Shown piece after piece: positions 14,729-28,384 of a stretch of DNA of 64,000 nt (positions are counted from its first letter, which is position 1; every line of letters starts with the position of its first letter). This DNA is from Chromobotia macracanthus (taxonomy: Eukaryota > Chordata > Actinopteri > Cypriniformes > Botiidae), in NCBI GenBank assembly GCA_036877525.1, contig JAZGTH010000059.1, positions 310,001-374,000 of the forward strand, written 5' to 3'. The position numbers were made by a program, and so were the translations under genes. The notes beneath the pieces were generated by a model. The model was not told the DNA's origin and did not search any database. It was given only the letters and a program-made list of their open reading frames with translations.

Positions 14729-14820
14729 CAGTATCTATCTATCAATCCATTCTCTAAGCCCAATTGTCCTCTTTAGGGTCTATCCCAACATCTTAGGCCA
14801 TAGGCACTGTACAGTATGTC
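14729..14820 (+). repeat. Remnant of a teleost dispersed repeat
   Basis: The block tctatctatcaatccattc, ctaagcccaattgtcctctt, tagggtctatcccaacatct resembles a common fish repeat with a 'tccatccatcttctaacc ... gtcctatttagggtc ... cctatcccagcatc' layout. It is short and diverged. The identification is from memory of the pattern, not alignment. Confidence 0.4.
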
Positions 14821-15989
14821 ATTTCATTTGTGTCCTAATAAATTTTAGAAGACATACTTTAGGTAAAGTGAAATATATGAAATATAACTGAGAACTCAGT
14901 AAAGGTTCCTATAAGAGCTATAAGCAACCTCAAACATTTTTCATCTAGATGTATGGCATGGCCAGGAGAAGACCTATAGTTCTAGAATTGTTTTCATTAC
15001 TCAGATGCATCACCTCAACCTCATCAGATCCAGATATGAGCACCCATTCCCCTGGCACTTGACATATGCCCTCCTCCTGTCTCCAGCACTCTCCTCAGAG
15101 GGCTCCTGTGGTTAATAACTAATACCATGGTAGCGTCAAAGGCTAAGGTCCTGGAGGAAGATTTGTGGGTAAGTGAATTACAGGTGGCACCTAATTTGAG
15201 GAGGCATGTGCTAGGGACTGACTCCTGTCTTCCATCTCAATTCTTCTGTGTGAAAATGGTCATTTATTTCACTCTGGTCTGCCCTGTCGATGTCTTGTTG
15301 AGTCTGTGCTCTCCTGACCAGAGCCGTTGGACTTATTCTCAGTGTGCTGTAAATGAATATACCACTGCACCTGGGCTCCACAGGTGGGGAACAACTGGAA
15401 TGACAACTCACATCACAAACATAATCAGCAGACTTCTTCAGAAGCAGTGCCCGCCCCCAGAGGCTGTCAGATGGGCACAGAGGGCTTAGAAGAGCTGTCA
15501 TGTGGAACATTGCTCTACAGCACGGCATGCAGGGAACTTTTGCTGAAAGTGGCTCTTGCAAAGTCTTAGATAATGAGTCATTTCGACGTAGAGGTAACCT
15601 AAACTTTCTTTTTTCTGTTTTCTGACTTTAAATGACTAAAAAACATATGTGTAATGTTTGCAAGTCAGTCAATCTTACAATTAATCTTATTGTAATGAGA
15701 AAAACATTTTGATTTTAATGACTTGCATTCTTGCAGATATTAATTATCTCTGAAAGTCATAAATTTGCTCATAGAATCTAGATGTCCACAAGATCTTAAA
15801 CATTATGCATGCTGCAGATTCTCTAGGGATGCCATGAAGATTTGAGCAAGTCCAAGTTCTAGTTGAGTCCACAGTGAGGTTTAAATGGAATTCTAGGTGG
15901 CTGCCGTGTAGATAGAACATACCTGCAGAAGTTTCTCTCTGTTACTGCACATTCTTATTTCCCAGTTTTTTTATTAAAGTTCAATTTAT
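14821..15989. other. Intergenic, with overlapping open frames on both strands
   Basis: 15127-15489 (plus, 120 codons) overlaps 15211-15561 (minus, 116 codons). Neither has a hydrophobic core, motif or splice context that convinces. Balanced composition with no stops on either strand could reflect a conserved non-coding block. Confidence 0.5.
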
Positions 15990-16800
15990 TTGAAGATGCA
16001 CTCTTAAACATGCTCCTCTCTCATGCTGATTAATATTAATTACTTGCCAACTGAACGGGGATGGAAATTCATATCAAATAATTCAGATCAACCCACTAGT
16101 CTGTGCAATATGACAGACTGAATATTTGATGACTATATCTGCTAACCACAGCTGTTATACTTACAAATAAGCTTAAGGAATAATTTAAATATATTTTGGC
16201 AGCATGTGCCATTTCTTTAGCTGCTATGCAATGGTGAAAGAAAAACAGAAGAAACAAAAATCATTTTGAACAATAAACTATGGCTTCTAGAGTGTGCTGT
16301 TAATTTCTAATAGAGCAATTAAGAGGGGATATTCTTTGTCACTAGTCATTATTCTGATACAGTCTAACTAATTTACTGGTTCAGCACTTTGCATTTGTAA
16401 CAATTTTGATAAACTGGCATGCAAACAAAAGAAACAATTACATGGATTTGAGCTGTAATTATAGATGTGAAAAAAGCCACTGCGCACCATGCTAGTCTCA
16501 GATACAGCTGTTTCATCCGGATGCAAAATCCGTATTTTTATCAGCGTCCCAATAGTTGAACTATTCTAGTCAGTTCTAATTATTTTTAATGTCTTCATAA
16601 TCAAAGATATTGTAAAATACTGGGGGATTCCAGCCCTGAAGCATTCTGCCAATGTGAGGTTTATTTTCTACTAAATAATTTATCATTGAGATGAATTATT
16701 GACATTGCCTTCTTATCTGGCATTTTTTCCAGCACACATCATTAACTGTTAGCCCAAAAAAACAAAGTTGCCCACATTTTCAGTTGGTTCACTACAATTA
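15990..16800. other. Candidate conserved non-coding element cluster
   Basis: Low-repeat sequence dense in TAAT/ATTA homeodomain cores (taatattaattacttgcc near 16030), with ctgctaaccacagctg and tttcatccggatgcaaaatc further on. No transposon ends, microsatellites or coding signals were seen. Unaligned; a guess from texture. Confidence 0.3.
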
Positions 16801-17539
16801 TGAAGAATTTCAGATGAGACTGTGAGGAGTAAACATACCAAAGACAGACAGTATATTTTCATGGTTTAATTACAGGAACAGGATCTGTGCTTAATCACTT
16901 CATTTGGATTTGCCTGTTTCACACCAGATTTCTGAATAAACATGCACAGAATATACAAGTGGTTCCCTGCTAAGCTATCATATACACAAATGTTTCTCTC
17001 CTGCTGTGGATTTCTATTTCAATCACTCAGTTCAAAACAATCTTAATTAAGAATAATTTTGTGATTTCTGTCCCCACAAGAAAAATAAAATACAATCATG
17101 CAGAATTTTCTACTATAATGATGGCTGGTTTTAACTTAAAAGTTGAAAGGTATTCTCAATAGGTTTTTTCTGTATTCTGGTGTTAGGGAGTGGAATAGCA
17201 CGGGTAGAGCATAGTGCTAACTTTGGGTTAAAACTATCATTTTTTCCTCCCCTTTTTTTTTGTAGCCCAGACTTTAAGGTATGTACCTATACAGAAATCG
17301 TGTTTGAATGTATATCATGTTTAATGTCTTGCTTTTACATGTTCGCTTCACTATAACTTTGTGACAGAGACCCCTTGGTACCATATCACATGCTAGACTC
17401 CTGAGACCCTCGTCTTCTTATTTCTCTATATTGTCTTCCATGTCAATATTCTCTTGGCCTCACCTGTCTAAGCGAATCCTCACAAAGTAATCTAAGCATC
17501 ATGAGCATCCACTTTCCCTCAAACTGATGTGATCGCAGT

Positions 17540-18260
17540 GGCGCATTGAGGATATGGGTGGCCCAGGCGACCTCATTCCATATTCAATTTAGCCAGCCCT
17601 GTTTCCATGGACAGGTCCTCTGCCAGCTGCTCTCCCGTCGCACAGTTCCTTGTGAAACAACGAGAACATCAGTCTGGGGACAACTTCGAGGGCCCTTATT
17701 GATGGTGCTGTCATGGCGAGGGCGAGTGCAACTTAATCTCTCTCAATTAATACCCCTGCCTCCGGCCACTGTGTCCCAGTGCTCGGTAGTTCTTTCCTCC
17801 CTGCACAGCCCCTGAGCTCCACGCTGATGCTCACCTCTGTACTTCTAATAAGTCCCCCTCCGATTAGCCACTATTGCTTCAGGCCTAAAATTGTCCCAAA
17901 GCCTGACATTTCACCAGCTCTGTGTTTGTCCCCCATGTGAAGATGCCAAGACATTTATTTGGTTATCATTATCCCAAGAGGGGGAGGTGACCAGGGAGAA
18001 ATAATTCTGGTGGTTTGGTCTTAGTTTGTAATCTCTGGAGATCATATTCCTAGTTACATCTTCCCTGCACATCTGCTTTTGGGCTCCGCACCAACTTCAA
18101 ATTAGGAAACACAAAGTCGGATTGATAGGACAGCTGTCTGACAGCCCAGCCAGAAAAACTCATCACAGGCCCAGAGTCTCTCCTCTATTTGATTGGCTTC
18201 TCAACTGGTAACATGGCTTCATCCAGCCAAACAAATGGCCCATGAGGACAGGACGAGTGT
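17540..18260. other. Candidate conserved non-coding element, GC-richer block
   Basis: About 700 bp clearly richer in G+C than its surroundings, repeat-free, including ccgattagccac (bicoid-type GATTA), ggttatcattatcccaagag and cagctgtctgacagccc. The 89-codon frame at 17546-17815 shows no recognisable domain and has no partner exons. Such blocks in vertebrate deserts are often enhancers. Confidence 0.35.
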
Positions 18261-21200
18261 TTTGGCAGATTGCTGGTGATGTTGAGGGAAAATATCATCA
18301 GAGATATCATCAAAATATCATGTTCTGCTTTTCCATCATTTAAAATCTGATGATGACTTCACTCTTCATTGCAATTGGATCCTCTACAGTATTTGTCACT
18401 GTCAGAAATATTTGACATCAAAATAATGGAAAAGTTTACCTTTTTCACCTTTACACAGTTGTTTTTTTAGGTTTTGTAAAAGTAAACAAATAGATTTCAG
18501 CTGGCATTCTAACATCTTCCTTCCCCCAATAAAATGCCCAAAGCTTATTTAATTCAGCTTTGGCTTTACCATCTTGTTTAATTTCTGCATTCAATCTTAA
18601 TCACAGAGTACTAAGCACTGGCATTATGCACCAACTATAAATAATATACAGTTTTACTGCAGTATAAGTTTGATTGCAGCATAATTACTTTTGAAAAAGA
18701 ATCATCTCTTGCTTTATGTTTTTAGGGAATAGAAAGTTAACGTGAGATTTTGGTAATCACTTCCTGAGACAAGCATTAAGAATGTAAATAAGTGTAATCA
18801 TTTTTTTTTCTCATTTGGTGTTTTTACATGTATTATTCATTTTCATTTTAAGCAAGGCAGAGGCCACTACATCTAGTCATTTTTATCTTAACACCTTCCT
18901 AAAAAACAGGCAGTGGTTCTTGTTCTCAGGCTGTCATTTCATGAACGTGGACACAGCACAGGAGTTGGAAGGCCAGGCACACAGACAACTGTGTTAATTA
19001 AAATGTTCATGGGAGGTTCACATCCAAGAGGAAATGCCATTAAGGCTACAACAAAATGAGCAGAAATTCAGTAAGTGTTGCTTTTGTGTTTGTGCGTTTC
19101 ACCGCTGTTCAGCTGTTAACTTTTCTGTAAACATCTACTGAAGGTAAAGATTTGTCTATGAAACATCGGGATATGTCCCTACCAAAGTAGTTTTCTTCTG
19201 AATAATCACTTTAATTCTAGTGATAACAGATGTCATTAATGTAAAATTCTATTTTTCTCTATCATGTTTTCATTTGTAAAATCAAAGCAGTTTATTTACA
19301 CCAAAGGAATCCTTATGTAGAATGAGCATGTTGCTGGCTTCTGCCTATCAGAAGCATTGAAAGGGTAACATAGTGATATTTGCTAATAATTATTTTTACA
19401 TATTTGCCTCCTAATAAAGTTAATTTATTATGAACTAACAAACAATGAACAATAATAACCAGGATATAAGGCTGTAAAATCTGATAATTTTTCATGTTAC
19501 CTAATGCATTAACTAAACTGTTTGAACGATTTTTGTTTTCAACAGGTAATGAACAGATAAATAAAATGATATAAACGCTTTTCAATACAAAAACAACTTA
19601 AGTGTAAAAGAGGAAAAAGTGCTTTTGGAGTTTTACAGCGACAACCCGCATACAGACTGGTAAGGAAACTTATACTAATACATGAAGATGGCAGAATTAG
19701 GAATTTCTGTGTGCATGTGTACAAGTGCATCATCTGTAAAATGTCTCCTTGCTAATTCAAACCAAACCAGTGTCCTTAATCTAAACTGAAGGGAGGAAAT
19801 CAGCTTTATTAATCCCTTTTATTAAACCATTTCTTAATTACATATTAATGCCGTGATGTACTGACAGTATTTGCTCCATCATTAACCCACATTTAATCAT
19901 AGAAAACTGCCACGATAAAATCTCACAATGTAGTAACTTGTAGAAATTGTGACTTCAGTTTCAACAGAACAAAATCACATTTTTGCATATTGCTGGCACA
20001 CAGATTCTTTTAATATAAAAGGATTTCAATACCCTGATAAAGACATTGGAAAAGACATTGGCTCCATCACAACAATTTTCTGAGTAGTGCATATAATATA
20101 GAACTGACAATTAGAAGTATTATCTCCACCATCTGTTCATAACTGTGTAGCTGCTAGCTTCATAAATGATGGCAATATCTGAGAAACATCTTGAGTGAAG
20201 TAAGAAAATTCTTGCAAACCAAGAAAAGAAATACTGAGAGTTTTTCACTGTACCACAGATCATGTGTTTGGATAAAGACATTGAGGCCTTTGCCAAATGT
20301 CAAAATTTAAAACTCAGAAATAAATGTACCAAATGATCCCTTACAGTAATAAATTAATAAAAGAAGCATTTCACTTTTATATAAAATCTCAAAAAATTTC
20401 ACTTGGATATTTTCGATGAGGCAGTTTATGTAACACAATTATGTAATTCATTTTTGACAAAGCGCTGGTTTACAAATTGCTATAGTTTATGTCTATCAAT
20501 GAGACCGCAAAAATAAATAATGAATGACATATTTTCAGAAAAGTTTGTTTGCTGTCAGGTTCATCTTGTGTCCTCATGTCCTCTGTTCCTTTGTTCCTTT
20601 TTTATAGGGAGCATCTTCAGTTTACCTGTCACAGTTACTACCTGTTATTCTATGTCATTCAGTGCTTCACAAGTGACAGAGATGAATAGAACTGTACTGT
20701 CCCTCTGTCCTCAAAGCAAACTGAAGACAGCTGTCTATGAGCTGGGCAACCTTTTCATTGACAGAAGACATCAGCTGACAACTCAGAGACAGGAAACATC
20801 ATTGAAAGTGATCAAATGGCTGCCAGGTTTTCTGATGTCCTTTTACAGTATCATATCTTTGTGTAGGCTATTTAATATTCTTGACATGTTGTTGGCGTGT
20901 TGATTTATGTACTAGCTACAATTACGCTGATAAAGATAAAGACTTTTTAGGATTGACTATAGAATTTTTTTCTTTTTGAAAAAAGATCTTTTTGGGTCAT
21001 TTAAAATTTGCATTTTGTGGCAATTTTATATTGCATGCTTCAGCATAAAATAGTATGTACTTAAAGTAGCATTAAACCTTGCATTCCTATGCATTTCTAC
21101 AAAACATACTCTAATAGATGTTTTAGGTTGTATTTTTCATTACAACTAATGTGCTGCTCACACTCTTGCCTTTATTATTATAATTGAATAACCTTGCCAC

Positions 21201-21599
21201 TGATACCTCTTCTGAAACCTTTTTGCATAAAAGAAATGCAAGCTATTCAGAGCTACACATATCTGAGACCATTGAATGCGCTTAATAAGATGCATGCTTT
21301 GTTTTCTATTGGTTTTCCTTTCGGTTTCTGCAATTGCATTAGGCCATGATTGATCCCTATGGTTACTCCCATAAAGTAACTCTTATAAACTCAAGGTGAA
21401 CAAAATATTGGAAATGTATAGGCCAGGTATTCACATAGGCCTGCAGTTTCTCCAAGTTACTGTGCTTATCATTTCCCTGTCTAATGTGGTTCATGCCTGA
21501 TGGTTTTAACTGTGACTGTCTCAGTTAACGTGTCTTTAGTCGTTTAATGCATCAGTCTCTTCTGGTACTAATACGCACTCTGTGCTCTAATGTCATATT

Positions 21600-21960
21600 T
21601 ACTGGAAGCCCATCGGCATCGAGACGCCATCATCTGTCTTTCTCAAAGTACTCTGTCACTCATGCCTTAGGGACCATTAGGTATCAATACTGTGCAAAAG
21701 AGGCAGGCAGCTTCCCTTCATGAGAATGCGGTCAAATCTTCTGATCTAGACCCATTATGATTTACCGCGTTATTAAAAATGCCGATATGGGGTAAAGTGG
21801 CTGGTTTTTGAGACATTGTCCGCTGACTGAGTGAAAGCTTTTTCAGACCAGCTACTGAAACTGGCTTGTTAGTCACTTGGTGAGATTTTTCATTAGCCTT
21901 TGTGATCAGAATAAGGTGAGAAAATGTGCTGGGAATAAAAAACAGAAAGAAAAGGTGCCG
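21600..21960. other. Candidate conserved non-coding element
   Basis: A repeat-free block including catcggcatcgagacgccat, gatttaccgcgttattaaaa and catttagcc-type homeodomain cores. It is open on the minus strand (21718-21999) without protein-like features. Confidence 0.25.
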
Positions 21961-23189
21961 TCTATTCTTGCTGATTGTCTCACATAAGCAGGCAATCAAG
22001 ATGGAGTGTTACTTTTTTTGAGTGTGTGTGTTTGGGAAGGCTGACAGGGGCAGGGGAGTTCTTAGAGATCGATCTTTCAAGCTCTGTAGATTAATGGAGT
22101 ACTATGTTATTTTTTATTCCCGTTTCAGCTTTGTCTCAGATTTTTTCTCCTAAAAATTGAAACAGACACAAATGAGTCAATTATTGGCATGCACTTAAAG
22201 TAGAGCTATTTAATTAGTGTGAATAGTATCACTTAAAAAGTATGAATTGTAATTTCATCTAAATTATGAGATGATAAGTGCTGAGAAATGTTTGTATTCA
22301 TATTGATATTGATATTGTTAGGAGAAATCATCTGAAAAGCAAGAGACTGATGAAGTCTAAATTTTTGCTCTTCATTTAATCTTTTTGCTGTATAGGAGAA
22401 ATAACTGAGGCATTAAAGAGATCTCATTTGTGATTTTTCTGTCCTGTAAGTATGGAAGGTTTTGTTTCTACCATTACGAGCGATACTGCACTCTGTAAAG
22501 GCTGTAGGTTCTGGCTTTATCTAGAGTCTTTTTTTCATCTCTCCCAACAGAGACAACACATCAGAATGTAAGATTGTATGTAATTAGGGTGACGCTTTTG
22601 TGTGAACTCCTATAGGTAAGCTCATTAAACCATAATCCAGCAGTACCACACTCGGTGGGTGACCTGATAATTGAGCTCAAGTGATAATCAGGTTAGACAT
22701 GGTGCTCCATGGGCAGAGATCTGCAGTAGGGCTACTGCTCATTCTTTAGAAGAGAGCAGAGGAAGAGATGGTTCGGAGAGAGACGGGGGGGGATGGGGGG
22801 GCAGAGGGAATCTAAAAGTAATGAAGGAAAACAAAGAAAGACACACTTTTACTACGATACTACACCACTTAACAACAAAACCATGGAGACCATAGTGAAG
22901 ATTTTGATTACACAGGTGAGAGTATTCCTGCTATGACAGCAACTAATCATACCTACCTGTTAATTATCCACACTTTCAGCAGCTGAATAATGCCAGCGTT
23001 TCATTCGCTGCCAGCCATAATTTGTCTCCTCCTTGTTTGTTGCTGGGCTAAATGCTGAAAATGTTGTAATGTCAAATTGTATTTGTGTGTAAGAGTAACG
23101 TCCATTACCATAATAGCATAATAACGTCCATTAACATTTTCAGAATTGCAACTGGACCAGACAAAAAGACCTAATGAAGGCTTTAGCAA

Positions 23190-23360
23190 TTAGGAAAATG
23201 GATTGGGCACCAATAAGATTGTTTACATGGCTGCCTCTGTTAATGAAATTGTTATCCTAGAGGCTGCGAACATTGCTGCTTCTTAATCATTGCAAAAGCA
23301 GGGTGCAGGCACAAACTGTTAAACCTGAAGCGATAACTCTGAAAATTACACAATGCTTCA
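23190..23360. other. Candidate conserved non-coding element
   Basis: Contains a forkhead-type site (ttgtttacatgg, 23219-23230) next to gttaatgaaattgttatcc and ttcttaatcattgcaaaagc, a dense set of developmental factor cores in 170 bp. No coding signal. Confidence 0.3.
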
Positions 23361-25899
23361 AGTCACAAGAAGAGGGGACAGCATGCAGGTAACTTTCACA
23401 TGTGTTTCTGCAGCAGGGGTGGTTCTAGGGGCAGTGTGTATTTAGAGATCAGCGGAGAACTCTGTGGATAAATATAGGGCCATTCTTTAATGGGATCCTG
23501 TAATATTATACACCTTATAACAAATCTTAGAATGTTAGAAGTACGTTTAACACTACATGTCAGAAGGTTAGGGTCAATTAACTGAAATGTTTCTTATGAT
23601 CTTAAAATCTTTTGATCTGAAGGAGTATGCCTAAAAATTTGCAATGTCTTGTAGTGTGTATGTATATATAGCTTGACTGAAGAGTGAAAAAACAGCCAGT
23701 AAGAGCCCAGTATAGGTGGGAACTCCATCAATAATTGCTTAAACTTTAAATCTTAGGGTGATATCTCAAGGAACTGGTTGATAAAACAACACCTACTGTT
23801 CCATTTGTGTTATTCAGTTCTTTTAATGAGTTTACTTTTAGTAATTTTGAAGAAAATATTAATAAATAATGAATAAGTGACCCTAAATCTAAATGATAGT
23901 GTACATCAAAAAGATCCCACTAACCTTAGTGTTAGACTCAAGCCAACAGATACAATAAGAAGGTGTGTTTTACCACTGTACAGTATGTGTTTTAAATGTG
24001 GTAGCTAAAAAATGGTCTTGTGTAGTTTTCAGTACAAATGACAGCCCACAGCATGCATGAAAATTTTTCCACACATGTTTCAGAGTACAGTTTACCTCGA
24101 CGTCAGTATTTATGCTGTGAAAAAACTGAATGGTAAATACACTTTGGCACTGCAAGAGATGCCACTCAGGCATGATAGATGATATTTAGCATTGCAGTGA
24201 GTTTGACACTCTGAGCCCATGTCAGAGTGGGCGTCTTACACGCTTGAACACTAATGGGCTACCCAGTGTGTTAAGCCAATATGAACAGCATCCATATTGA
24301 GAGTCACTGTTAATCACTGGCATATCTGCGGCCATATTTCAACTCTGGCCCTCACTGCTCCAGGAATCTAATCGCACAGAGCCTCTGCGGGCCAAGGAAG
24401 ATTGATAGATGCATTGGGAGAGCCTAACTGAGCAAGGCCTGGAAATGGAACCTTACATTCTTACTCATACTGTCTTCTTCAGACTCACAGGTTCATAACG
24501 ATTCACAGGTTCTAAACTGCCAAGCCCTGCCCACCTTCTTGCTCTGGCCCTAAATGCAGTGTCTTTACAGACAGGAATATCTGTGTGGGGCCAATAATGC
24601 TCATTCCCTTCAAACATAATCAGACAAAGACAGAAAGAAATGCCCTCAATCCAATTGACATGAACAAGTGAGGCACACTGACTAATCCATTTCACAGTTC
24701 ATTTCTGTCTCCCTGGATACCCAGAGCAGCGCAATTATGAGAAATAGAGAAATGATTACAAATGGTTTCTTTTTGGGATGGCACTGAAAAGACATGGACG
24801 CATACAGGAAAGGGGGAATACAATTTAAAGAGCTTAACACAGCTTGGTTTTCCCAAGCACAATAATTCTCTCTCTGTCTTCACTGAGGTCACTATTGTAA
24901 AATCTAAATCATGTCTTATCAGGGCCAGACAGCCCCCCACACACCTGTGGTGTCATCAGCAACCTGCTGTGTGATTCATACTGAGCTGGACACTGCGACC
25001 TTTGCAGGTCAGAGTAGTGGCCATGTCCAAACATTTTTCCAACTGGCTGAGAAAGCTGTCAGTTACACATGCAAGAAAGACGGCAGTAAGCAAAGGAAAA
25101 TATCTAGCTATACCTTATGAACAGAAAGTAACAAATCTTACTAAGTGTTGATTTACAATACACATAATTTCAATTGTGGATTTTTGGACTTACTGTGTAA
25201 TTTGTTTGACATAGGCTTAAATAACTGTTAAAATAATAAGGAGAGCAAATATAATATAACTGCAGCTGTACAAACACAAATTGGTTTGAAGATAAATTGC
25301 TGGTAATGACTGAGAAAGACCCTGAGCTGTAAAGACCCATGTGGTCGCAGTACAACCTCCATTACAAACTGGTTGGTTGTGGCTTAGAGCCTTTGTATGC
25401 GTTCTATGATCTAAATGACACATATTTTTTATTTTAAAAAAATTAGACGATCTAGAGAACACGTTCATATAGAGTATGAATGAACACAATCCTGCCAGCT
25501 GCCAGCCAGAAGGGCCGTAATTGATATGTGGTATGAAATTAAATAAATAAATTATACATACCCACATGCATAAACAAACAGACTCATAAGGCCATATGTT
25601 CTATCTACAGCACATAATTTCTCCTCTGCTGTTTGATCAGTAACTTTGGATAAGTTGTGGAAGTGCTAAGAGAAGAAATGCTGAGAGTTTTCCTTATCTG
25701 AGTTTTGTAGCTTGCTGGATTTAAATACATCAATGGTGAAAGAAATTGAATGTTTCCCAATGCCTGCACTCTGAGGAAATGGATTTCCTGCTTGCTGTCA
25801 CTTTTTGTAAGTCTTTAGCTGTTTTTGCGACTGGTGTCTCCTTCCTTCCCAGAACTTTTAATTTAAATGCATGAAGAAGGAGACCCAAGAGACAAAAAT

Positions 25900-26480
25900 A
25901 TCACAATGATTATCAGTTGTATTAATGTTTAATTATCAGCCTAATTATTCAGGGGGTTTATCACCCCATACCCCCCTCAGCGATGCTTCAATGCAATCAA
26001 GTTGACTAGATTATATCCGTGACAATAATGCGCACGTTTGGTTGAATTCACTTCTCACAGATTGCAATAATAACTTCAAGTCAGCTAATTAATTACCCAA
26101 GCAGTAGTATGATTCATTTAACGCAATTTTTATTTAGATTGTTCTATCAGGTGTGTCAAGCTAAAATGGATGGGTACCTCATGAGAATAAATCATGGCGT
26201 ACATAATGCAGGACAAACAAACAAAAAGAGCTTGTCATCAAGAAGATGAGATGTCTTTGAGAGCTACTGATCCAGTACTTTGGCAGCCTGTGATTATTGT
26301 AAATTATACCCCTGGAATCCACGCTGTGCAGAATTAGAATTGGTTTGGTGCCTAATTTAGATGCCGCAATCAGAATTTTGATTAAGCTTGATATTGTGTC
26401 TGCAATTATAACTTCAATGAGTCAGAATAAACAGAGGTACTGAGAAAGTATTCGTGCTAAAAGAGAAAAGCTAATATTTT
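25900..26480. other. Candidate conserved non-coding element cluster
   Basis: Repeat-free, rich in TAATTA and AATTAG cores (gtcagctaattaattaccc, ttggtgcctaatttagatgc) with gagaataaatcatggcg. No coding or transposon features. Confidence 0.3.
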
Positions 26481-27551
26481 CAGAGCTGCAATCAACTATA
26501 ATCCCCAAGTAGATCTGCACTCAGGCCAAAATAATATTTTTCTTAACCACTGTCTGGTCCCATCAAGTGGACTTAGTGAGCAGAGGGAGCACCAGGGAAA
26601 TAGGGAAATTGTTTTTAGATTACATTTGGGCGGAGTTGGTTCCACTCCTGGCTTTCTTGCTCTCTCCGAGGTGAGAGCATGGTCACTTTTCATTAGCTCT
26701 GAACTTCCTCACGCAGAACAAGTGTTGGTGAGGAAACGTGCCCTGATGTTATGCCTGATGTGAAGTGTAAAATGTAGCTTTTCCACCCACTGAGAAGTCA
26801 TTTATCAGGCTGTCTGGAGACATAACATAAGTGGAACACAAAGGTAAAGTTTGATGGACTTGATATTCGCATTAGCCTCTTGTAGCTTACTGCTTAAATC
26901 TGTACCATAGTCTAGTGTTAAGCAGTTAACACAGTGTGAATTCTGCACTCTGCGGCTTTGAACAGTGTGTGCTATTAGCATTAGCTTAATGACATTCAAT
27001 TTCATTGCACTTGCTGTAACAATATTTTCACACACCATTGCACACACATACATGCACCTTCTTTACAGGTTATTATACCACTGTAAAGTTGTGACAAATA
27101 TATTATAATGTGAATAGAAGCACAGTTAAAGTTTTAAGTGTATTTTTAGATTTTAGACTTTAAAATCAGAAAATCGGTTAATTAAATCCAATACTTACAA
27201 TGAAACAATGTGCGATAAAATCTGTATTTCAATGTACAAAATTACAAAGTACATTTTTGTACAAAGTACAAAATGTATTTCATATTTTGTTATCTTCTTT
27301 AACAAAAAACCTGTAGTACAACCAAACATGCAAAAAGGCAACAGATAAAATGAAAAATAAAGGCTAAAAATAACAAATCTGTACTTCTTTCTACTGCTTC
27401 CCACTTTATCAGATCTTCTTTGTGTACCACTCATATTTTTTCATGTTTTCATTTTTCTCGCAGCACAGAAAATGAGTTTGTCCTCAAGTGCAGCTTTTTA
27501 AAACACTAAAGTCAGTCAGAGACAAGCTCAATTTTCATGAGGTTAACAGTA

Positions 27552-27909
27552 TCTATAGTTACCACTACTTCAGTATTTTACTTATATTTTGTGACAGTTT
27601 TCCCAGAAATTTTTATTACATTTATTACATTACATCAATTATCTTGCAAATGCTGCCTTATTTGCTTTTTTTGATATATATACATATATATACATACTTT
27701 GTTTTTAACATATTGTTATCATATTGTTATCATATTATATTTAACATATTGTTATCATATTATTCATTATGTGAAAATTTAAATATCAAAAAAAGCAAAT
27801 AAGGCAGCATTTGCAAGATAATTGAAAATAATAATAATTAATGTAATAAAAATTTCTGGGAAAACTGTCACAAAATATAAATAAAAAATTGAAGTAGTAC
27901 TAACTATAG
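27552..27909. mobile_element. 358-bp fold-back element with about 127-bp arms
   Basis: The left arm (27552-27678) and right arm (27783-27909) are reverse complements over most of their length. One long block covers tttgtgacagttttcccag and the following aaatttttattacat; another covers caattatcttgcaaatgc and the following tgccttatttgcttttttt. The loop of about 104 nt is AT-rich with a repeated aacatattgttatcat unit. Both ends abut TA, so a TA-target (Tc1/mariner-type) MITE is possible but unproven. A transcript through it would form a long, near-continuous hairpin. Confidence 0.75.
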
Positions 27910-28232
27910 TAACTGCAGAAGCTATGTGGCTCTTTTATTTAATGTAAATATGAGCGTGCAAACAAAGTGTTCTGACTAATTTTGTTTTATAACAATCGCC
28001 AGAAGATATCGTATGTCTGTGAATGACAGCGTGTCAGACAGTCTGGGAGGTAATAGTAGCCAATCATTTTGATGACAGGTTTTGACTCTTTCAGAATGAC
28101 CAGAGCATCTTTTAAAATGGTACACAGTGATATCAGTCTGCTGGATACATCTGTCTCTCTCAGCCATGTTTTCTTCTCTGAGACAATTATTCAGTCACAT
28201 GATTATTGAAACAAAGGCACATGACTTGATGT

Positions 28233-28384
28233 GCATTTACACATTTGACAGATGCTTTTACCCAAACCAACTTCCAGTGCATTTGAGGTTTTTATTTGAT
28301 CAGTCTATGTATTCCCTGGGGAATCAAACCCATGACTCTGCTGTTACTTGCACAGTGCTCTGCCAGTTGAGCTACAATAACTCT
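28233..28384 (-). mobile_element. tRNA-derived SINE, minus strand
   Basis: The tail segment (gcatttacacatttgacag, gatgcttttacccaaa) precedes a reversed tRNA-like head: ccctggggaatcaaaccc is the complement of the B-box region and cagttgagctaca of the A-box. Clearly the same family as 35854-36010. Confidence 0.75.

Larger units (their letters stand above)
18261..27551. other. Intergenic, no gene seen outside flagged blocks
   Basis: Contains the candidate elements at 21600, 23190 and 25900 and a G-run at 22785. The longest frame (20520-20903, plus, 127 codons) is Ser/Cys/Phe-rich with no domain and reads as chance. The interval 24240-24430 is another repeat-free, GC-richer patch. Confidence 0.55.

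Noticed and set aside
15127..15561. Overlapping 116-120 codon frames on both strands
   Set aside because: Neither frame has protein-like motifs. Simultaneous openness on both strands points to base composition or non-coding constraint.
20520..20903. 127-codon plus-strand frame with hydrophobic stretches
   Set aside because: No domain, no splice context convincing as an exon, and composition typical of AT-rich non-coding DNA.
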